A stretch of 64,000 nt of DNA from contig JBDOIT010000004.1 of assembly GCA_047404135.1 (NCBI GenBank), positions 62,001-126,000 on the forward strand. Direction: 5' to 3'. The number at the start of each line of letters is the position of its first letter. The stretch's first letter is position 1. The stretch is from JAHZKS01 sp047404135. GTDB lineage: Bacteria > Pseudomonadota > Alphaproteobacteria > Rickettsiales > JABSSG01. Of the stretch, positions 1-10,041 are shown piece after piece. The notes beneath the pieces were generated by a model, which saw only the letters and a program-made list of their open reading frames with translations, was not told the origin of the DNA and searched no databases. Position numbers and translations under genes: made by a program.

Positions 1-2
1 AT

Positions 3-506
3 ATGTCGAATAACAAAATAGAAAAACAAGAGGCTCTCTCAAAGACATATTTTGCATTTGAGAAATCAGACAAAAAAACTTTGCCTGATTCTGTCAAGGA
101 ATCTACTAATAATATCTATACTGATTTAGCTAATATAAATTACGCAATTACACTAAAGAACTCAGGAAAACACAAAGAATCCTTGAGTAAGCTCCTAGAA
201 ATCATGAGCCAAACAACTATCAAAGAAACAAGGAATTTGGCAGCAATACATGCAAGCTTTATCATACTAAAACAAGATTATAAAGCTAATAAAGACCTCT
301 TTCTTTCTAAATTAAAAAGATTCCCTCTGAGAGAAAACGAGCCTTTTGCTGAACTAATGAATTGGCTTGTATATCAGATCAAAACAGTTAATGCTTCACC
401 TGAAAAAACACAAGAAATTTTAAAGGTTTTGCAGTCCTCTGAATCAAAATCACAAAATATCAAATTGATGAATGATATTTTGATTAACTCTATAAAAAAT
501 AAATAA
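3..506 (+). CDS. Tetratricopeptide-like protein, possible YfgM-type (may be 5'-truncated by window edge)
   Basis: A 167-residue helical, lysine-rich protein whose visible part (about residues 40-150) reads like TPR-type helix pairs (ALTLKNSGKHKES-like segments, then LAAIHASFII). It lies one base upstream of a BamB-like lipoprotein and der, and in many proteobacteria the gene before bamB-der encodes the membrane-anchored TPR protein YfgM, a SecYEG ancillary factor. No N-terminal membrane anchor is visible: the first ATG is at base 3, so the real start probably lies upstream of the window and this would be the C-terminal part. Family assignment rests mainly on context. Confidence 0.5.
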   Translation: MSNNKIEKQEALSKTYFAFEKSDKKTLPDSVKESTNNIYTDLANINYAITLKNSGKHKESLSKLLEIMSQTTIKETRNLAAIHASFIILKQDYKANKDLFLSKLKRFPLRENEPFAELMNWLVYQIKTVNASPEKTQEILKVLQSSESKSQNIKLMNDILINSIKNK

Positions 507-507
507 C

Positions 508-1833
508 ATGAGTATTTTTAAATATTTTATACTTCTCGCATCTTTATTAGCACTCTCATCGTGTATGCCTGAGAAAGAAGTTAAGCTGGATCCAAATTTA
601 GATTATTTAGACTTCATTCCTTATGGTTCCGACTCTTTAGAAATAGATAGCGCAATATCAGAACATGTAATCAATGTACCTCATGCAAAAAAAATCAACT
701 CTTGGCATAGTAGCAGCTTTTCTTTAAACAATATTCCGAATAACCTTTACGCAAAGATTAACCTCCAAAACCCTAAGGTTAAGACATATAACTTAACTAC
801 TGGCTCTGATTACTCTGCCAGAGATAATATTGTAGTGGCCAATGATACAATCTATACTTCATCTCAGGGCACTGTGTTTGCTTACCATTTAAATAACCCG
901 TCAAAACTACGATGGAAAAAAATAGTTGAAAAAGAAAAAAACAACCTAGTTGGTGGAGGGATCTATTATCAAGGCCAATATCTCGCAATCACTACTGGAG
1001 GCAAAGATTTGGTACTATTGAGCTCTGATACTGGTAAAGAAGTTTGGCGCTATAGATTAAGCAACATCTCAAGATCTACCCCTGTGATATACCAAAACAG
1101 AGTTTATGTAGTGACTATTGACAATGTATTACATGCTATAAATCTTAAAACTGGATTTGTAGAGTGGGGAATCAAAGAAGCGCATGAAAATTTAGGATTC
1201 TTAGGTGGGTCATCACCGGAATCTTATGAAAAGTCAATTATAATGCCATTCTCTTCTGGTAAAATCTTGTCTATAAATGCAGAGACAGGCAAGGAAATAT
1301 GGTCAGCAACATTGTCTGCTACACCTGGAGATGAGTCCTATATAAATGACATAGATATGGTTCCTGTCATAAAAGATGGAATGCTATATATCTCAAGCCA
1401 TAATGGTGTTCTATATTCCATTAATGCTGCAAAAGGAACTTTGGAATGGGCGAATAGATATGCAGGAGGGCACAGCCAGCTATGGGTTGCAAATGATTAC
1501 CTATATACTGTAAATAAAAATAACCAGTTACTTGCAATATATAAAGTAACAGGTTCTGTTAAATGGGCTACGGAACTAGAGTCGATCAATAAAACTAATA
1601 AAGATAGCGTATTCTTTTCCGATAACTCAACTAGCTTTAATGGCCCTACTATGATAAATGGGAATTTATATATTACATCTTCAAATGGTCATTTATTGGT
1701 ATTTAATGCTGTCAGCGGAAAGAAACTTAAAGATATAAAAATCAAGAAAGGAGACAATTCTCCAGCAATAACTGCAGGTGAGCATATTTATTTCTTAAAC
1801 GGAAGCGGAACACTAACAGTAATAGGACAATAA
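508..1833 (+). CDS. bamB: Outer membrane assembly lipoprotein BamB (PQQ-repeat beta-propeller)
   Basis: 441-residue lipoprotein. The signal peptide ends in a lipobox (LSSC, Cys19), so the protein should be lipidated. The body contains repeated beta-propeller blades of the PQQ type, seen as recurrent DTGKEVWRY, TGFVEWGIK, ETGKEIWSA and AKGTLEWAN motifs about 50 residues apart. BamB is the propeller subunit of the BAM complex that inserts beta-barrel proteins in the outer membrane. The start codon follows the upstream gene's stop by one base, and the stop abuts the der ATG, so the three genes form one operon. Length is close to the family norm of about 390-450. Confidence 0.9.
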   Translation: MSIFKYFILLASLLALSSCMPEKEVKLDPNLDYLDFIPYGSDSLEIDSAISEHVINVPHAKKINSWHSSSFSLNNIPNNLYAKINLQNPKVKTYNLTTGSDYSARDNIVVANDTIYTSSQGTVFAYHLNNPSKLRWKKIVEKEKNNLVGGGIYYQGQYLAITTGGKDLVLLSSDTGKEVWRYRLSNISRSTPVIYQNRVYVVTIDNVLHAINLKTGFVEWGIKEAHENLGFLGGSSPESYEKSIIMPFSSGKILSINAETGKEIWSATLSATPGDESYINDIDMVPVIKDGMLYISSHNGVLYSINAAKGTLEWANRYAGGHSQLWVANDYLYTVNKNNQLLAIYKVTGSVKWATELESINKTNKDSVFFSDNSTSFNGPTMINGNLYITSSNGHLLVFNAVSGKKLKDIKIKKGDNSPAITAGEHIYFLNGSGTLTVIGQ

Positions 1834-3195
1834 ATGCTAACTATATCAATAGTAGGAAGACCTAACGTTGGAAAGTCAACTCTATTCAACAGGATAACAA
1901 CCTTCCACAAAGCAATAATTCATAACTACCCTGGAATAACCCGAGATTACAAGGAAGAACAAGCTTCAATCGGCGATATAGAGTTCAAGGCAGTAGATAC
2001 CGCTGGTTTTTACACAGGACCAAAGCTATCTGACTTTGAAAAATCCGTAAATGAAAAAACTATGCTTGCTATAAAAGTTGCTGACATACTTCTATTCGTT
2101 GTAGATGGGAAAGATGGCTTAAATATAGAAGACATTAATATCTCAAAATTTCTGCGCAAACAATCTAAGTCCGTCATACTATTAGTAAACAAATCTGATA
2201 GTAAATATACTAATGACAATCTAGATGAATTCTTCAAATTAGGTCATGATAAGATTTGTAAAATTTCTGCTGAACAAGGAACTGGATTGGCTAACCTATA
2301 TGAGATGCTATTAGAGTATCATACGCCAGAAGAACAACAAGAGGAAAAGAGCGAAGAAGAGCTAAAGAAGGTCAGACTATCTATTTCTGGAAGGCCTAAT
2401 GTGGGGAAATCCACTCTTATCAACAGCTTGATTGATGAAGATAGATTGCTTACCGGAGATACTCCAGGTATCACGCGAGATTCTGTATCTGTAAAACTAA
2501 GGCATAAAGACTACGAAATTGAAATTATAGATACTGCAGGAGTACGGAAGAAAAGAAAAATAGAAAGAGACAGTATCGAACAACTATTCGTCGGAAAGAC
2601 TCTCGACAGTGTTTTCTCTTCTGATATCGCAGTATTGATGCTTGATATAAACCATCTGATAGAAAACCAAGATTTAAAACTTGCTAACCTAATCTCGGAT
2701 AGAGGCAAACCGATTATTCTTGTGCTAAATAAAGTAGACACAATACAAAACGCTAAAATTCTAAAAGAAGTCAAAGAAGAAATAGAATATCTTATCAACA
2801 AGAAGATGTCGGTAATCAAAACACTGCCTGTGATTTATATATCTGCACTAAATAAATCTAATATTAAAAGAATCCTGGATGAGTCCATTAAGCAATATGA
2901 ATTATGGAATAAAAAGATACCTTCTTCTCAGTTAAATAAATGGCTACAACATGCCATGGAAGAACATCAACCTCCTTTATCTAAATTTGGGACAAGGGTG
3001 AAGATAAAATATATCAACCAGATCAGTTGCGGGCCTTCAGTATTCCAAATTTTTGTTAATAGACCTGAGGATCTACCTGGTCGTTACTTGTATTATTTAA
3101 CATCTAATTTAAGGGAAAGCTTTCATATGGAAGGCGTTCCAATCAAGCTGGTGACAAAAAAAGGAGATAATCCTTACATAACTAGAGAAAAGTAA
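1834..3195 (+). CDS. der: Ribosome biogenesis GTPase Der (EngA)
   Basis: 453 residues with two tandem GTPase domains: a first P-loop GRPNVGKST at residues 7-15 with DTAG and NKSD motifs, and a second GRPNVGKST near residue 186 with DTAGVRKKRKI and NKVD. The C-terminal KH-like domain (about 365-453) includes the usual PPLSKFGTRVKIKYINQ-like segment. Der acts in 50S subunit maturation. The ATG directly follows the bamB stop, and an AGGA about 6 bases upstream can serve as ribosome binding site. bamB-der is a conserved gene order in proteobacteria. Confidence 0.96.
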   Translation: MLTISIVGRPNVGKSTLFNRITTFHKAIIHNYPGITRDYKEEQASIGDIEFKAVDTAGFYTGPKLSDFEKSVNEKTMLAIKVADILLFVVDGKDGLNIEDINISKFLRKQSKSVILLVNKSDSKYTNDNLDEFFKLGHDKICKISAEQGTGLANLYEMLLEYHTPEEQQEEKSEEELKKVRLSISGRPNVGKSTLINSLIDEDRLLTGDTPGITRDSVSVKLRHKDYEIEIIDTAGVRKKRKIERDSIEQLFVGKTLDSVFSSDIAVLMLDINHLIENQDLKLANLISDRGKPIILVLNKVDTIQNAKILKEVKEEIEYLINKKMSVIKTLPVIYISALNKSNIKRILDESIKQYELWNKKIPSSQLNKWLQHAMEEHQPPLSKFGTRVKIKYINQISCGPSVFQIFVNRPEDLPGRYLYYLTSNLRESFHMEGVPIKLVTKKGDNPYITREK

Positions 3196-3289
3196 TTCAT
3201 CATCTTTATTGCCTTTAATCTTATACATTTACTACTCCTGTCTGATATACCTAGAGGAGGAAGATCCTTGCATTACTTAAAGACAAATG

Positions 3290-5851
3290 TTATTCATCAT
3301 CCTTATTGTCTTTACTATCCTTGTCTTCTTTGCGCCCCTTATCATCCTTAGTATCCTTATAGCTCTTCTGATTTTTCTTCGGAGTGAAAACAAGCTCCTC
3401 TTCGTCTCCTTTGATAACCTTCCTCAAAGGGACTCCTATTGTTTTTTGACCTACCTTTTTTAATGCACTTAAAGGAATGTTTTTTGGAGCGTTTAGAAGC
3501 CCCTCTGCTGTTTTGACTCTGTCACTACCTCTCTTTAAAGACCTTGCATAGAATGACTTTGCTGTCTTGTCATGCTTGATCTCTTCCTTCAAAACCTTCA
3601 TCCTGCTTTTAATGGATTTAATGCGCTTCACATCCCTTGCCTTATCCTCTAAGGATCTAGATTTATCTCCTGCAGTGCCACGCAAACCAGAAATAAGTTT
3701 TGAATGCTCTTCTTTCAACTCCTTCATTTCCTTCTCTCTTTCGGTATCTACTTCAAATAACAGCTTTTTCCTCAAAGCTTTCGCATCATCCTTCATGTCT
3801 CTACCTGTAGCTCTCTTGTATATAGGATTCGCTGCATGATATCCCGCTGTTCTTATAGCCTTTCCAAGGCCTTTTGTGATACCAGCGCCAGCTGCTCCCA
3901 CATTAGTTTGAGATCTTAAAGTTCCTCCAAGCCTTTTAGCTATACCAGGTACTATTTTATTAAATTTTACCATGAACCATACCATAATAAGCATGATCAC
4001 TAGGTCACTAAATGACATCAAGTCATTACTTTGTAACTCATGTATCCTATCTTTATCTATTGTATCTTGAGGATCTAGATACGGAAACCCTATGTATCTC
4101 TCTTGATAGCAAGCATAAGGAGTACAGTTACCCGATATATCTTGGTTTCCTCCACCACAAGATCTTGAACCTGGCGCCGTATCTATGACGTAAGTCCCTT
4201 CATCTTCTACATATATTGAGTTAGGGGTTGGGAGACATCCTTTAGAGTTGTTATTATAATCTGACTGCCATGCATAGAATTTTAGCTTTATCACAGGAAT
4301 CTCAAACCACTCCTTCCAGCAAACCCTATATCCAAATAAGAATTCCAACTGATTCATGAGCATAGTCACCATAAAGAACGCAAAGGTCAATATTATAATA
4401 GGCTGTATAAAATGGCTAACTAATTGCTTCAACCAATTCTCAAAGAATTCCCTCGTAAGCTTGAATAGCATGAACGGTATAAATAAAGGAGCCAATATAA
4501 TAAGAATAGAAATCGCCAAAAAGCTCACCAAGAAGATAAGTAGCGCCTTAACTATTGCTAGTATTATGATTACAATCATTACATAGATAGCGAGAATAAA
4601 TACTATTCCATATATTCTCCAAACCATCAAAGACATTATCTTCCTTGTGGTTTCATACGAGAATAACCTTGCTATAGCTCTATCAAAGGCCTCGATACCA
4701 GCAACGTTCGGAGCGCATTGCCCCGCAGGAGTAGCACCAATATTTGTCGCCAAAGCTCCCTCTCCGAAAAGAATACCCGTTATTTCTCCTATGCCATTGA
4801 TAAAAAAGGAGAAGAAATAGTCATTGAAGAATGACCAGCTCGTATCAGACATAATCAGTTGACTTACTAACCCGAACTTCAAAGCCATGGTAATAAGCTC
4901 AGTATGCGTCATGTTACTTGTCCCTATAAGAAAACTAATGCCCATACTAGCTATAAAAAGTATCAGAAGAACTCCTACATAAGATCTAAAAGAGCTTTCG
5001 TGAATAATTGTATTATATATCTTGGTTGTAGCATCGCAGAGAATACCAGTAACAAGCTGCGCAAATTTACTCAGAGGCCCCTTTGAGTTATCAGTAATAC
5101 CTTGCTTAAACACAACAGTATACTGCCCTTTATTGTCCGCATAATATCTGTCGGACATTTTAAATACCATACCACATCTGTGGGTGCCATCCTTACAGCT
5201 ATCAGGAGGTTGCATAATAAACCCATGCGCCGGGCAGTAGTTATCAAAAAATCTAGGGGAGTCAGATCCATCTCCAACATGTAAATAACAATTATCATTA
5301 ATTTGATTGCATACTTCGTTCTCCTTAAAAGGATTCTGGGAATTCACGCTTGCTTGATAATCATCTGTAATCGCAAGATATAGACCTAACCCCCTAGAAA
5401 ACAAGCAGGGTACAGTACTTACAGGTACGTCTTCTTCCATAGTGACACCAGTAGGACACCAACCTTTTTTAAATTTACATAATCCTTGGTCTTTAGCTGC
5501 TCCCCAGTCTCCATACCAAGCTGTCCAGGTATTATAAGGGCAGTAACCGCCATGCGCAGATGTACAGTCAGCAGTCATAGAGTCGCACTTCAAGTTCGAC
5601 TCAAGAGCAGTAGAGTTTTTTACTACCCCAATAACATTATATCCATTTAATATAAAGCCACCTTTATTCCACCCTCCTACTTCAGAATGATCTGGGTTTA
5701 CTGTAAAATTACCGTTATTTTTACCAGAAATTGAATATTTAACCTGCTGACCCCAATCATCCGGTTCTATGCATTGAATATTGTTATCACAAGCCGCAAG
5801 AAGCAGAAGAGCTAACGTAAAGAACAAATATCTAGAAAGCGACCTTATCAA
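3290..5851 (-). CDS. VirB6-like type IV secretion protein (fourth paralogue, lipoprotein form)
   Basis: 853 residues. The N-terminus is a lipoprotein signal with lipobox LLAAC (Cys21), followed by a Cys-rich extracytoplasmic region of about 250 residues. The middle has five or more membrane segments (about 280-500 and 615-640) of the TrbL/VirB6 type, which form the inner-membrane channel part of P-type type IV secretion. The last 200 residues are highly charged, with coiled-coil character (about 680-780), and end in Asp/Lys repeats (DKDSKDNKDDE). TTG appears to be the start, with AAGG about 10 bases upstream. It is separated from the other virB6 genes by an ABC-F gene and an RDD gene, so the tandem array is interrupted here. 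Confidence 0.88.
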   Translation of the reverse strand: MIRSLSRYLFFTLALLLLAACDNNIQCIEPDDWGQQVKYSISGKNNGNFTVNPDHSEVGGWNKGGFILNGYNVIGVVKNSTALESNLKCDSMTADCTSAHGGYCPYNTWTAWYGDWGAAKDQGLCKFKKGWCPTGVTMEEDVPVSTVPCLFSRGLGLYLAITDDYQASVNSQNPFKENEVCNQINDNCYLHVGDGSDSPRFFDNYCPAHGFIMQPPDSCKDGTHRCGMVFKMSDRYYADNKGQYTVVFKQGITDNSKGPLSKFAQLVTGILCDATTKIYNTIIHESSFRSYVGVLLILFIASMGISFLIGTSNMTHTELITMALKFGLVSQLIMSDTSWSFFNDYFFSFFINGIGEITGILFGEGALATNIGATPAGQCAPNVAGIEAFDRAIARLFSYETTRKIMSLMVWRIYGIVFILAIYVMIVIIILAIVKALLIFLVSFLAISILIILAPLFIPFMLFKLTREFFENWLKQLVSHFIQPIIILTFAFFMVTMLMNQLEFLFGYRVCWKEWFEIPVIKLKFYAWQSDYNNNSKGCLPTPNSIYVEDEGTYVIDTAPGSRSCGGGNQDISGNCTPYACYQERYIGFPYLDPQDTIDKDRIHELQSNDLMSFSDLVIMLIMVWFMVKFNKIVPGIAKRLGGTLRSQTNVGAAGAGITKGLGKAIRTAGYHAANPIYKRATGRDMKDDAKALRKKLLFEVDTEREKEMKELKEEHSKLISGLRGTAGDKSRSLEDKARDVKRIKSIKSRMKVLKEEIKHDKTAKSFYARSLKRGSDRVKTAEGLLNAPKNIPLSALKKVGQKTIGVPLRKVIKGDEEELVFTPKKNQKSYKDTKDDKGRKEDKDSKDNKDDE

Positions 5852-6056
5852 AGCAAAACCTTAAGATGGAGTATGATACTCAAAGTATAAAAGATAATGG
5901 ATACCCTTTTCAATATATTGCTTCTATACATCTTTTATTTGTCTATACCTGCCTCTAATTCGCAGTTTTATAGCAAAGGTAAGCAAGTATAGGTTGCAAA
6001 ATCCTATATATCCTCTATAAGGATCTTAATAATTTTTCACTAACTTGTATACTTTT

Positions 6057-6497
6057 ATGAAAAAAGAAAATAAAGTTTTTTATTCTGGCTTCTGGAGAAG
6101 ATCAATGGCTTATTGTGTGGATCTCTTTTTATGCCAACTGATACTATCGCCTGTTATTCCACTCCTTTTGATATTATCTAACGATCCTAAAACGAAGCTG
6201 CTTTTTATCATTGTGCTATTTTGCTCTAGTTTTCTAGTATTTACGTTATATTTCGCTCTACAGCAGTCATCTAAACACCGAGCTACTTTTGGCATGAGAA
6301 TTATGAAACTAAAGATATGCACATCTTCAATGCAGAAAATTGGCTTCTGTAGGTCTTTTCTTAGAATAATATCTTTTAGTATTATTTCTGTGCTTTATTT
6401 CTTACCATTTATATCTTTATTAACAATAATTTTTTCACAAAAAAAACAAGGATTACATGATTTTGCACTTAGAACGATCATAGTAAAGACAGATTAG
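6057..6497 (+). CDS. RDD family membrane protein
   Basis: A small membrane protein of 146 residues from the ATG at 6057 (an in-frame TTG at 6045 would add four residues). It starts with the RDD signature region (SGFWRRSMAYCVDLFL: Arg, then Tyr and Asp in the first membrane helix), followed by hydrophobic segments at about 35-65 and 105-135. A central GMRIMKLKI and a terminal LHDFALRTIIV agree with the RDD family (Arg-Asp-Asp). Function is unknown for most members; some are implicated in ion exchange. Its 3' end overlaps the convergent ABC-F gene by 4 bases. It is the only plus-strand gene inside the otherwise minus-strand type IV secretion block. Confidence 0.8.
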   Translation: MKKENKVFYSGFWRRSMAYCVDLFLCQLILSPVIPLLLILSNDPKTKLLFIIVLFCSSFLVFTLYFALQQSSKHRATFGMRIMKLKICTSSMQKIGFCRSFLRIISFSIISVLYFLPFISLLTIIFSQKKQGLHDFALRTIIVKTD

Positions 6498-8095
6498 TCT
6501 TCTCCAAAGAATTTTCTGTATTTCTCTTGAAACTCTTTGTAGCTTCCTTTGAAGTCAATATGCCCATTCTCGTGCACAAATATTATTCTATTTGCAAGGG
6601 TTGATATAAAACTACGGTCATGACTTACACATAGAACACTGCCTTCAAACTTCTTAAGAGACCTCGCCAAAGCAACCCTACTTTCTAAGTCTAAATGGTT
6701 TGTTGGCTCATCCAGAACCATAAAGTTACCTTTCTTCAAGGTAAGATTAGCGAATAAAAGACGAGCTGTTTCACCTCCGCTCAAAACGGGAATATGCTTA
6801 TCTACATCATCCCTCTTAAATAACATAGCAGCAAGCGTTCCTCGGATTGTTGATATATCATAAATATTTGTAGATTCTGATAGCCAATCCGACAAAGTCA
6901 TATCACCCTTCACTAAATCGTGGTGATCTTGAGAGAAATAGGATATTTCAATATTATGCCCCCATTCAACACCGCCCGATTTTGGTTTAATTTCACCAAG
7001 TATAGTTTTTAGAAGAGTAGATTTACCTATACCATTCTTACCTATCACAACAATCTTGTCTCCTCTCAAAACCTTGAACGAAACATTTTGAAAAAGCTTT
7101 TTCTCTCCAAATTCCTGAGATAGACCTTTAGTAGTAACGATTTCCTTTCCAGCTTTTACTTGTTGCTTAAAGTTAAAATTTGGCGGGATACGAGACGTAT
7201 GCTTTAGATCAACTAATTCAACTTTCTTTAACTGCTTTTCCCTTGATAAAGCTTGCGTAGACCTACTAGCCGAAGCTCTAAATTTCTCTATAAATTTCTT
7301 CTGTTGATCGATATATTTCTCAGTCGAAGCTATATCTTTCTCCTTCTGCTCAATTATTCTCTGCTTCTCAGATACAAAATAATCATAATGACCTGAATAT
7401 AAAGTGATCTCACCGTAATCGATATCTAGAATACGGTCACATACATTATTCAAGAAATCATGATCGTGAGATATAAGCACTAATATTCCTTTAAAAGAAT
7501 TAATCAAATAATTCTCAAGCCATTGAATAGATAAAATATCCAAATGATTATTAGGTTCATCCAATAGAAGTATATCTGGCTTCCCAAATAAACTCTGAGC
7601 CAAAAGCACTCTTAATTTAAACCCACCCGAAAGCTGGTGCAACGGAACAAGATGGTCCTTTTCAGTTATACCTAAACCGCTTAAAATTGCTTGAGCTGAG
7701 GATTCTGCTTCATAACCATCATTTTCCATAATTACTTCAGACAACTCACCAATTTTATAGCATTCTTCTTCTGTTATATCCTCTTTGTTTGCAAGACTCT
7801 CTTGTTCTTTCATTGCATCCCAAAGCTTTTGCTTTCCTTGGACTACAACATCCACAACTCTATCATTTTGGTATTTAAACTGATCTTGCTTTAAAGACCC
7901 TAAAATAGCATCTTTAGGAATAGAGACCTCACCTGAACTTGTATCTTCTTCTCCTAAGATCAATTTAAAAAGAGTAGATTTCCCAGCTCCATTAGCACCT
8001 ATCAACCCATATTTATGCTTATTAAGAGTTAAAGTAACATCATCAAACAGTACTTTACCGCCATAATGCATGCTAACTTTGTTGAGTATAATCAT
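6494..8095 (-). CDS. ABC-F family ATPase, YbiT-like
   Basis: 533 residues with two ABC ATPase domains and no membrane segments. Walker A motifs are GANGAGKST (about 34-42) and GKNGIGKST (about 353-361), signature motifs LSGGFKLR and LSGGETAR, and Walker B/ABC-F hallmarks LLLDEPNNHLD and MVLDEPTNHLD. The linker between domains (about 240-320) is charged and helical, as in the tRNA-contacting interdomain linker of ABC-F proteins. The opening residues and overall length best match the YbiT subgroup. ABC-F proteins bind the ribosomal E site and act on stalled translation. It sits between virB6 paralogues but has no known role in secretion. Confidence 0.88.
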   Translation of the reverse strand: MIILNKVSMHYGGKVLFDDVTLTLNKHKYGLIGANGAGKSTLFKLILGEEDTSSGEVSIPKDAILGSLKQDQFKYQNDRVVDVVVQGKQKLWDAMKEQESLANKEDITEEECYKIGELSEVIMENDGYEAESSAQAILSGLGITEKDHLVPLHQLSGGFKLRVLLAQSLFGKPDILLLDEPNNHLDILSIQWLENYLINSFKGILVLISHDHDFLNNVCDRILDIDYGEITLYSGHYDYFVSEKQRIIEQKEKDIASTEKYIDQQKKFIEKFRASASRSTQALSREKQLKKVELVDLKHTSRIPPNFNFKQQVKAGKEIVTTKGLSQEFGEKKLFQNVSFKVLRGDKIVVIGKNGIGKSTLLKTILGEIKPKSGGVEWGHNIEISYFSQDHHDLVKGDMTLSDWLSESTNIYDISTIRGTLAAMLFKRDDVDKHIPVLSGGETARLLFANLTLKKGNFMVLDEPTNHLDLESRVALARSLKKFEGSVLCVSHDRSFISTLANRIIFVHENGHIDFKGSYKEFQEKYRKFFGED

Positions 8096-8181
8096 CTCAG
8101 AGAATATAGAATTAATGAAACAGTATCTGTGATTTCCTCTCTAAGTCAATAGTTTCCTTACTCTTTGCCCTTCGTGTCTTT

Positions 8182-10041
8182 TTATTTTTTATCAGAAGAT
8201 CCCGATTCTTCTGATTTTTTACTCACACTAACACCCCTATTCTCCTTTTCTTTATTATCAGAAGATTCTGATTTTTCACTCACACTCACGCCCTTTCTTT
8301 TCTTCTCCCCTTTATCTTCTCCATCCTCTTTATCCTTACTAGATTTACTAAAACCACCTGGAGCACCTATAGCAGCCGTTAATCCGTTCTTGATATTTCC
8401 TGACATCTCTTGTAACGCTCCTGTTCCAGCAGTTCCACCGAATAGATATTCAGATAAATCTGCAGATAATGTAGTAACCTTTTTCAACAACTCTATAAAT
8501 AGGTAGAAAATCACAATATCCGTCAGGACCTGCAATGTAGGAGCAACCGGGTTAATCCAATAGATATCAAATAAATCTAGCTTTACTTTACCAAAATCTA
8601 TATATGCAGAAAATATTTTTGTCGATTTCAGCTCTAAAGTAAGAAGATTATATATAGTTTCATTGATAAACGCAGTAATCAAAAGAATTGCAGCAAACAT
8701 TACCACAGGCTGCATAGCATAAGAAACCATTGCTGATATCCAACCATCAAACAAACCTTTTGTTCTTTCAAATAACATCAAAGGTATAAATACAGGCCCT
8801 AGGGCTATAAAAAGACCTATCGCAGTATATGAAATCACATACATTATAACCACTTCCATAATAGCAAAAACATAAACCACCACAGTATATAATATCATTG
8901 CCAAACATACCCAGCCTATAGGAAACCACAATAAAAATGCTCCTAGAATTGAGAAAAAATGCTTAGAAAATATTGTAGTTATAACAAAATTTGAAAAGCC
9001 AAACAAACTGTCAACATTTAATTTTCCTGTCTCCATTTGAGAAAGCTCTGGATTAGATACAATATTCAGCAAATCAGTTTGACCGTGCTTTAAAAGGCCA
9101 AATAGATAGTCATTGAAGAAGTTTATTCCGGTATCGCTTATCAGCGTCATCACAACCCCCGTCTTCACTAAGCGAATCAGAAGATCTTTTTGAGTAAACC
9201 TCTGCGTACCTATCAAGAAACCAATCCCATAGAACATCACATATAGAATTAAAAGAGCTCTAATAGTATTTTTAAAAACTCCGCTTTTAGATCCATTGGT
9301 AAATAAGGTTTGAGATATCATATCTATTTGCTTTGTAATTGGATCTATTACATTCTTCGCAAGCTTTGATATAAAAGTTTGAGATGATGAAGAAGGCTGC
9401 TTTATCGTAACTTTATACCTACCATGATTTTCTGAATAATTATTATCTTCATCTACTATTCTTAGCCACATATTACCCTCCTGAGAGGCCTCTATTAAAG
9501 CACCAGGAACGCTATGTCCGTCATAAGGAATGCTGCCTCCTACTACCAATCCTTGTTGAGAGATAGATGGCATGTCATCTGAAATTATATACTCAACTTT
9601 ACCTGAATTACCGATTGATGAACTTGAAGTTAAAGGAACTCCATTCAAATATTGGCACGAATTCTCTGTAAATTTTTCTGTAGGGGTGCCTCCAGGAAAA
9701 GCCAGACCTTTTTGTAAAGAATTATGCTGGTTACAAAGTACCACTGTTCCACTCGCAGTAGCTTTGTAATTCTGAGGATCTTCAGACTCTCCTGAACCTG
9801 TATACCCAGGTTGATCTTCGTATACTATTATTGTAGTTCTGTATACAGGGTTATAAACCATATGCGAATCAATCCAGGATGAATTATTAGCATATAGATA
9901 TAACGATTTTGTATCATATTGAATATCGTGAGGAGTAAATGGGTTAAAATCACTATCTGCTCCCCATGTATCAGGCATCTTGTTACAGCTAGTAACAAAA
10001 AGCATACATAGTGATGCTAATAATAACCTCAGCTTATTCAT
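8182..10041 (-). CDS. VirB6-like type IV secretion protein (third paralogue, lipoprotein form)
   Basis: About 619 residues from the ATG at 10041, chosen because it is preceded by AAGGGG at suitable distance and opens a proper lipoprotein signal with lipobox VTSC (Cys19). The reading frame is open a further 63 bases upstream, but that stretch is a Met-rich run inside the preceding gene. An N-terminal extracytoplasmic region of about 200 residues is followed by TrbL/VirB6-type membrane helices (about 255-500) and a charged tail. The tail has two copies of a RGVSVS-(E/K)KSE motif separated by about 17 residues. The start overlaps the stop of the upstream virB6 by 8 bases, which indicates translational coupling. 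Confidence 0.88.
   Translation of the reverse strand: MNKLRLLLASLCMLFVTSCNKMPDTWGADSDFNPFTPHDIQYDTKSLYLYANNSSWIDSHMVYNPVYRTTIIVYEDQPGYTGSGESEDPQNYKATASGTVVLCNQHNSLQKGLAFPGGTPTEKFTENSCQYLNGVPLTSSSSIGNSGKVEYIISDDMPSISQQGLVVGGSIPYDGHSVPGALIEASQEGNMWLRIVDEDNNYSENHGRYKVTIKQPSSSSQTFISKLAKNVIDPITKQIDMISQTLFTNGSKSGVFKNTIRALLILYVMFYGIGFLIGTQRFTQKDLLIRLVKTGVVMTLISDTGINFFNDYLFGLLKHGQTDLLNIVSNPELSQMETGKLNVDSLFGFSNFVITTIFSKHFFSILGAFLLWFPIGWVCLAMILYTVVVYVFAIMEVVIMYVISYTAIGLFIALGPVFIPLMLFERTKGLFDGWISAMVSYAMQPVVMFAAILLITAFINETIYNLLTLELKSTKIFSAYIDFGKVKLDLFDIYWINPVAPTLQVLTDIVIFYLFIELLKKVTTLSADLSEYLFGGTAGTGALQEMSGNIKNGLTAAIGAPGGFSKSSKDKEDGEDKGEKKRKGVSVSEKSESSDNKEKENRGVSVSKKSEESGSSDKK

Noticed and set aside
6001..6024. 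Imperfect ATCCT/AGGAT inverted repeat before the RDD gene
   Set aside because: Arms are short and mismatched, with no terminator or operator context.
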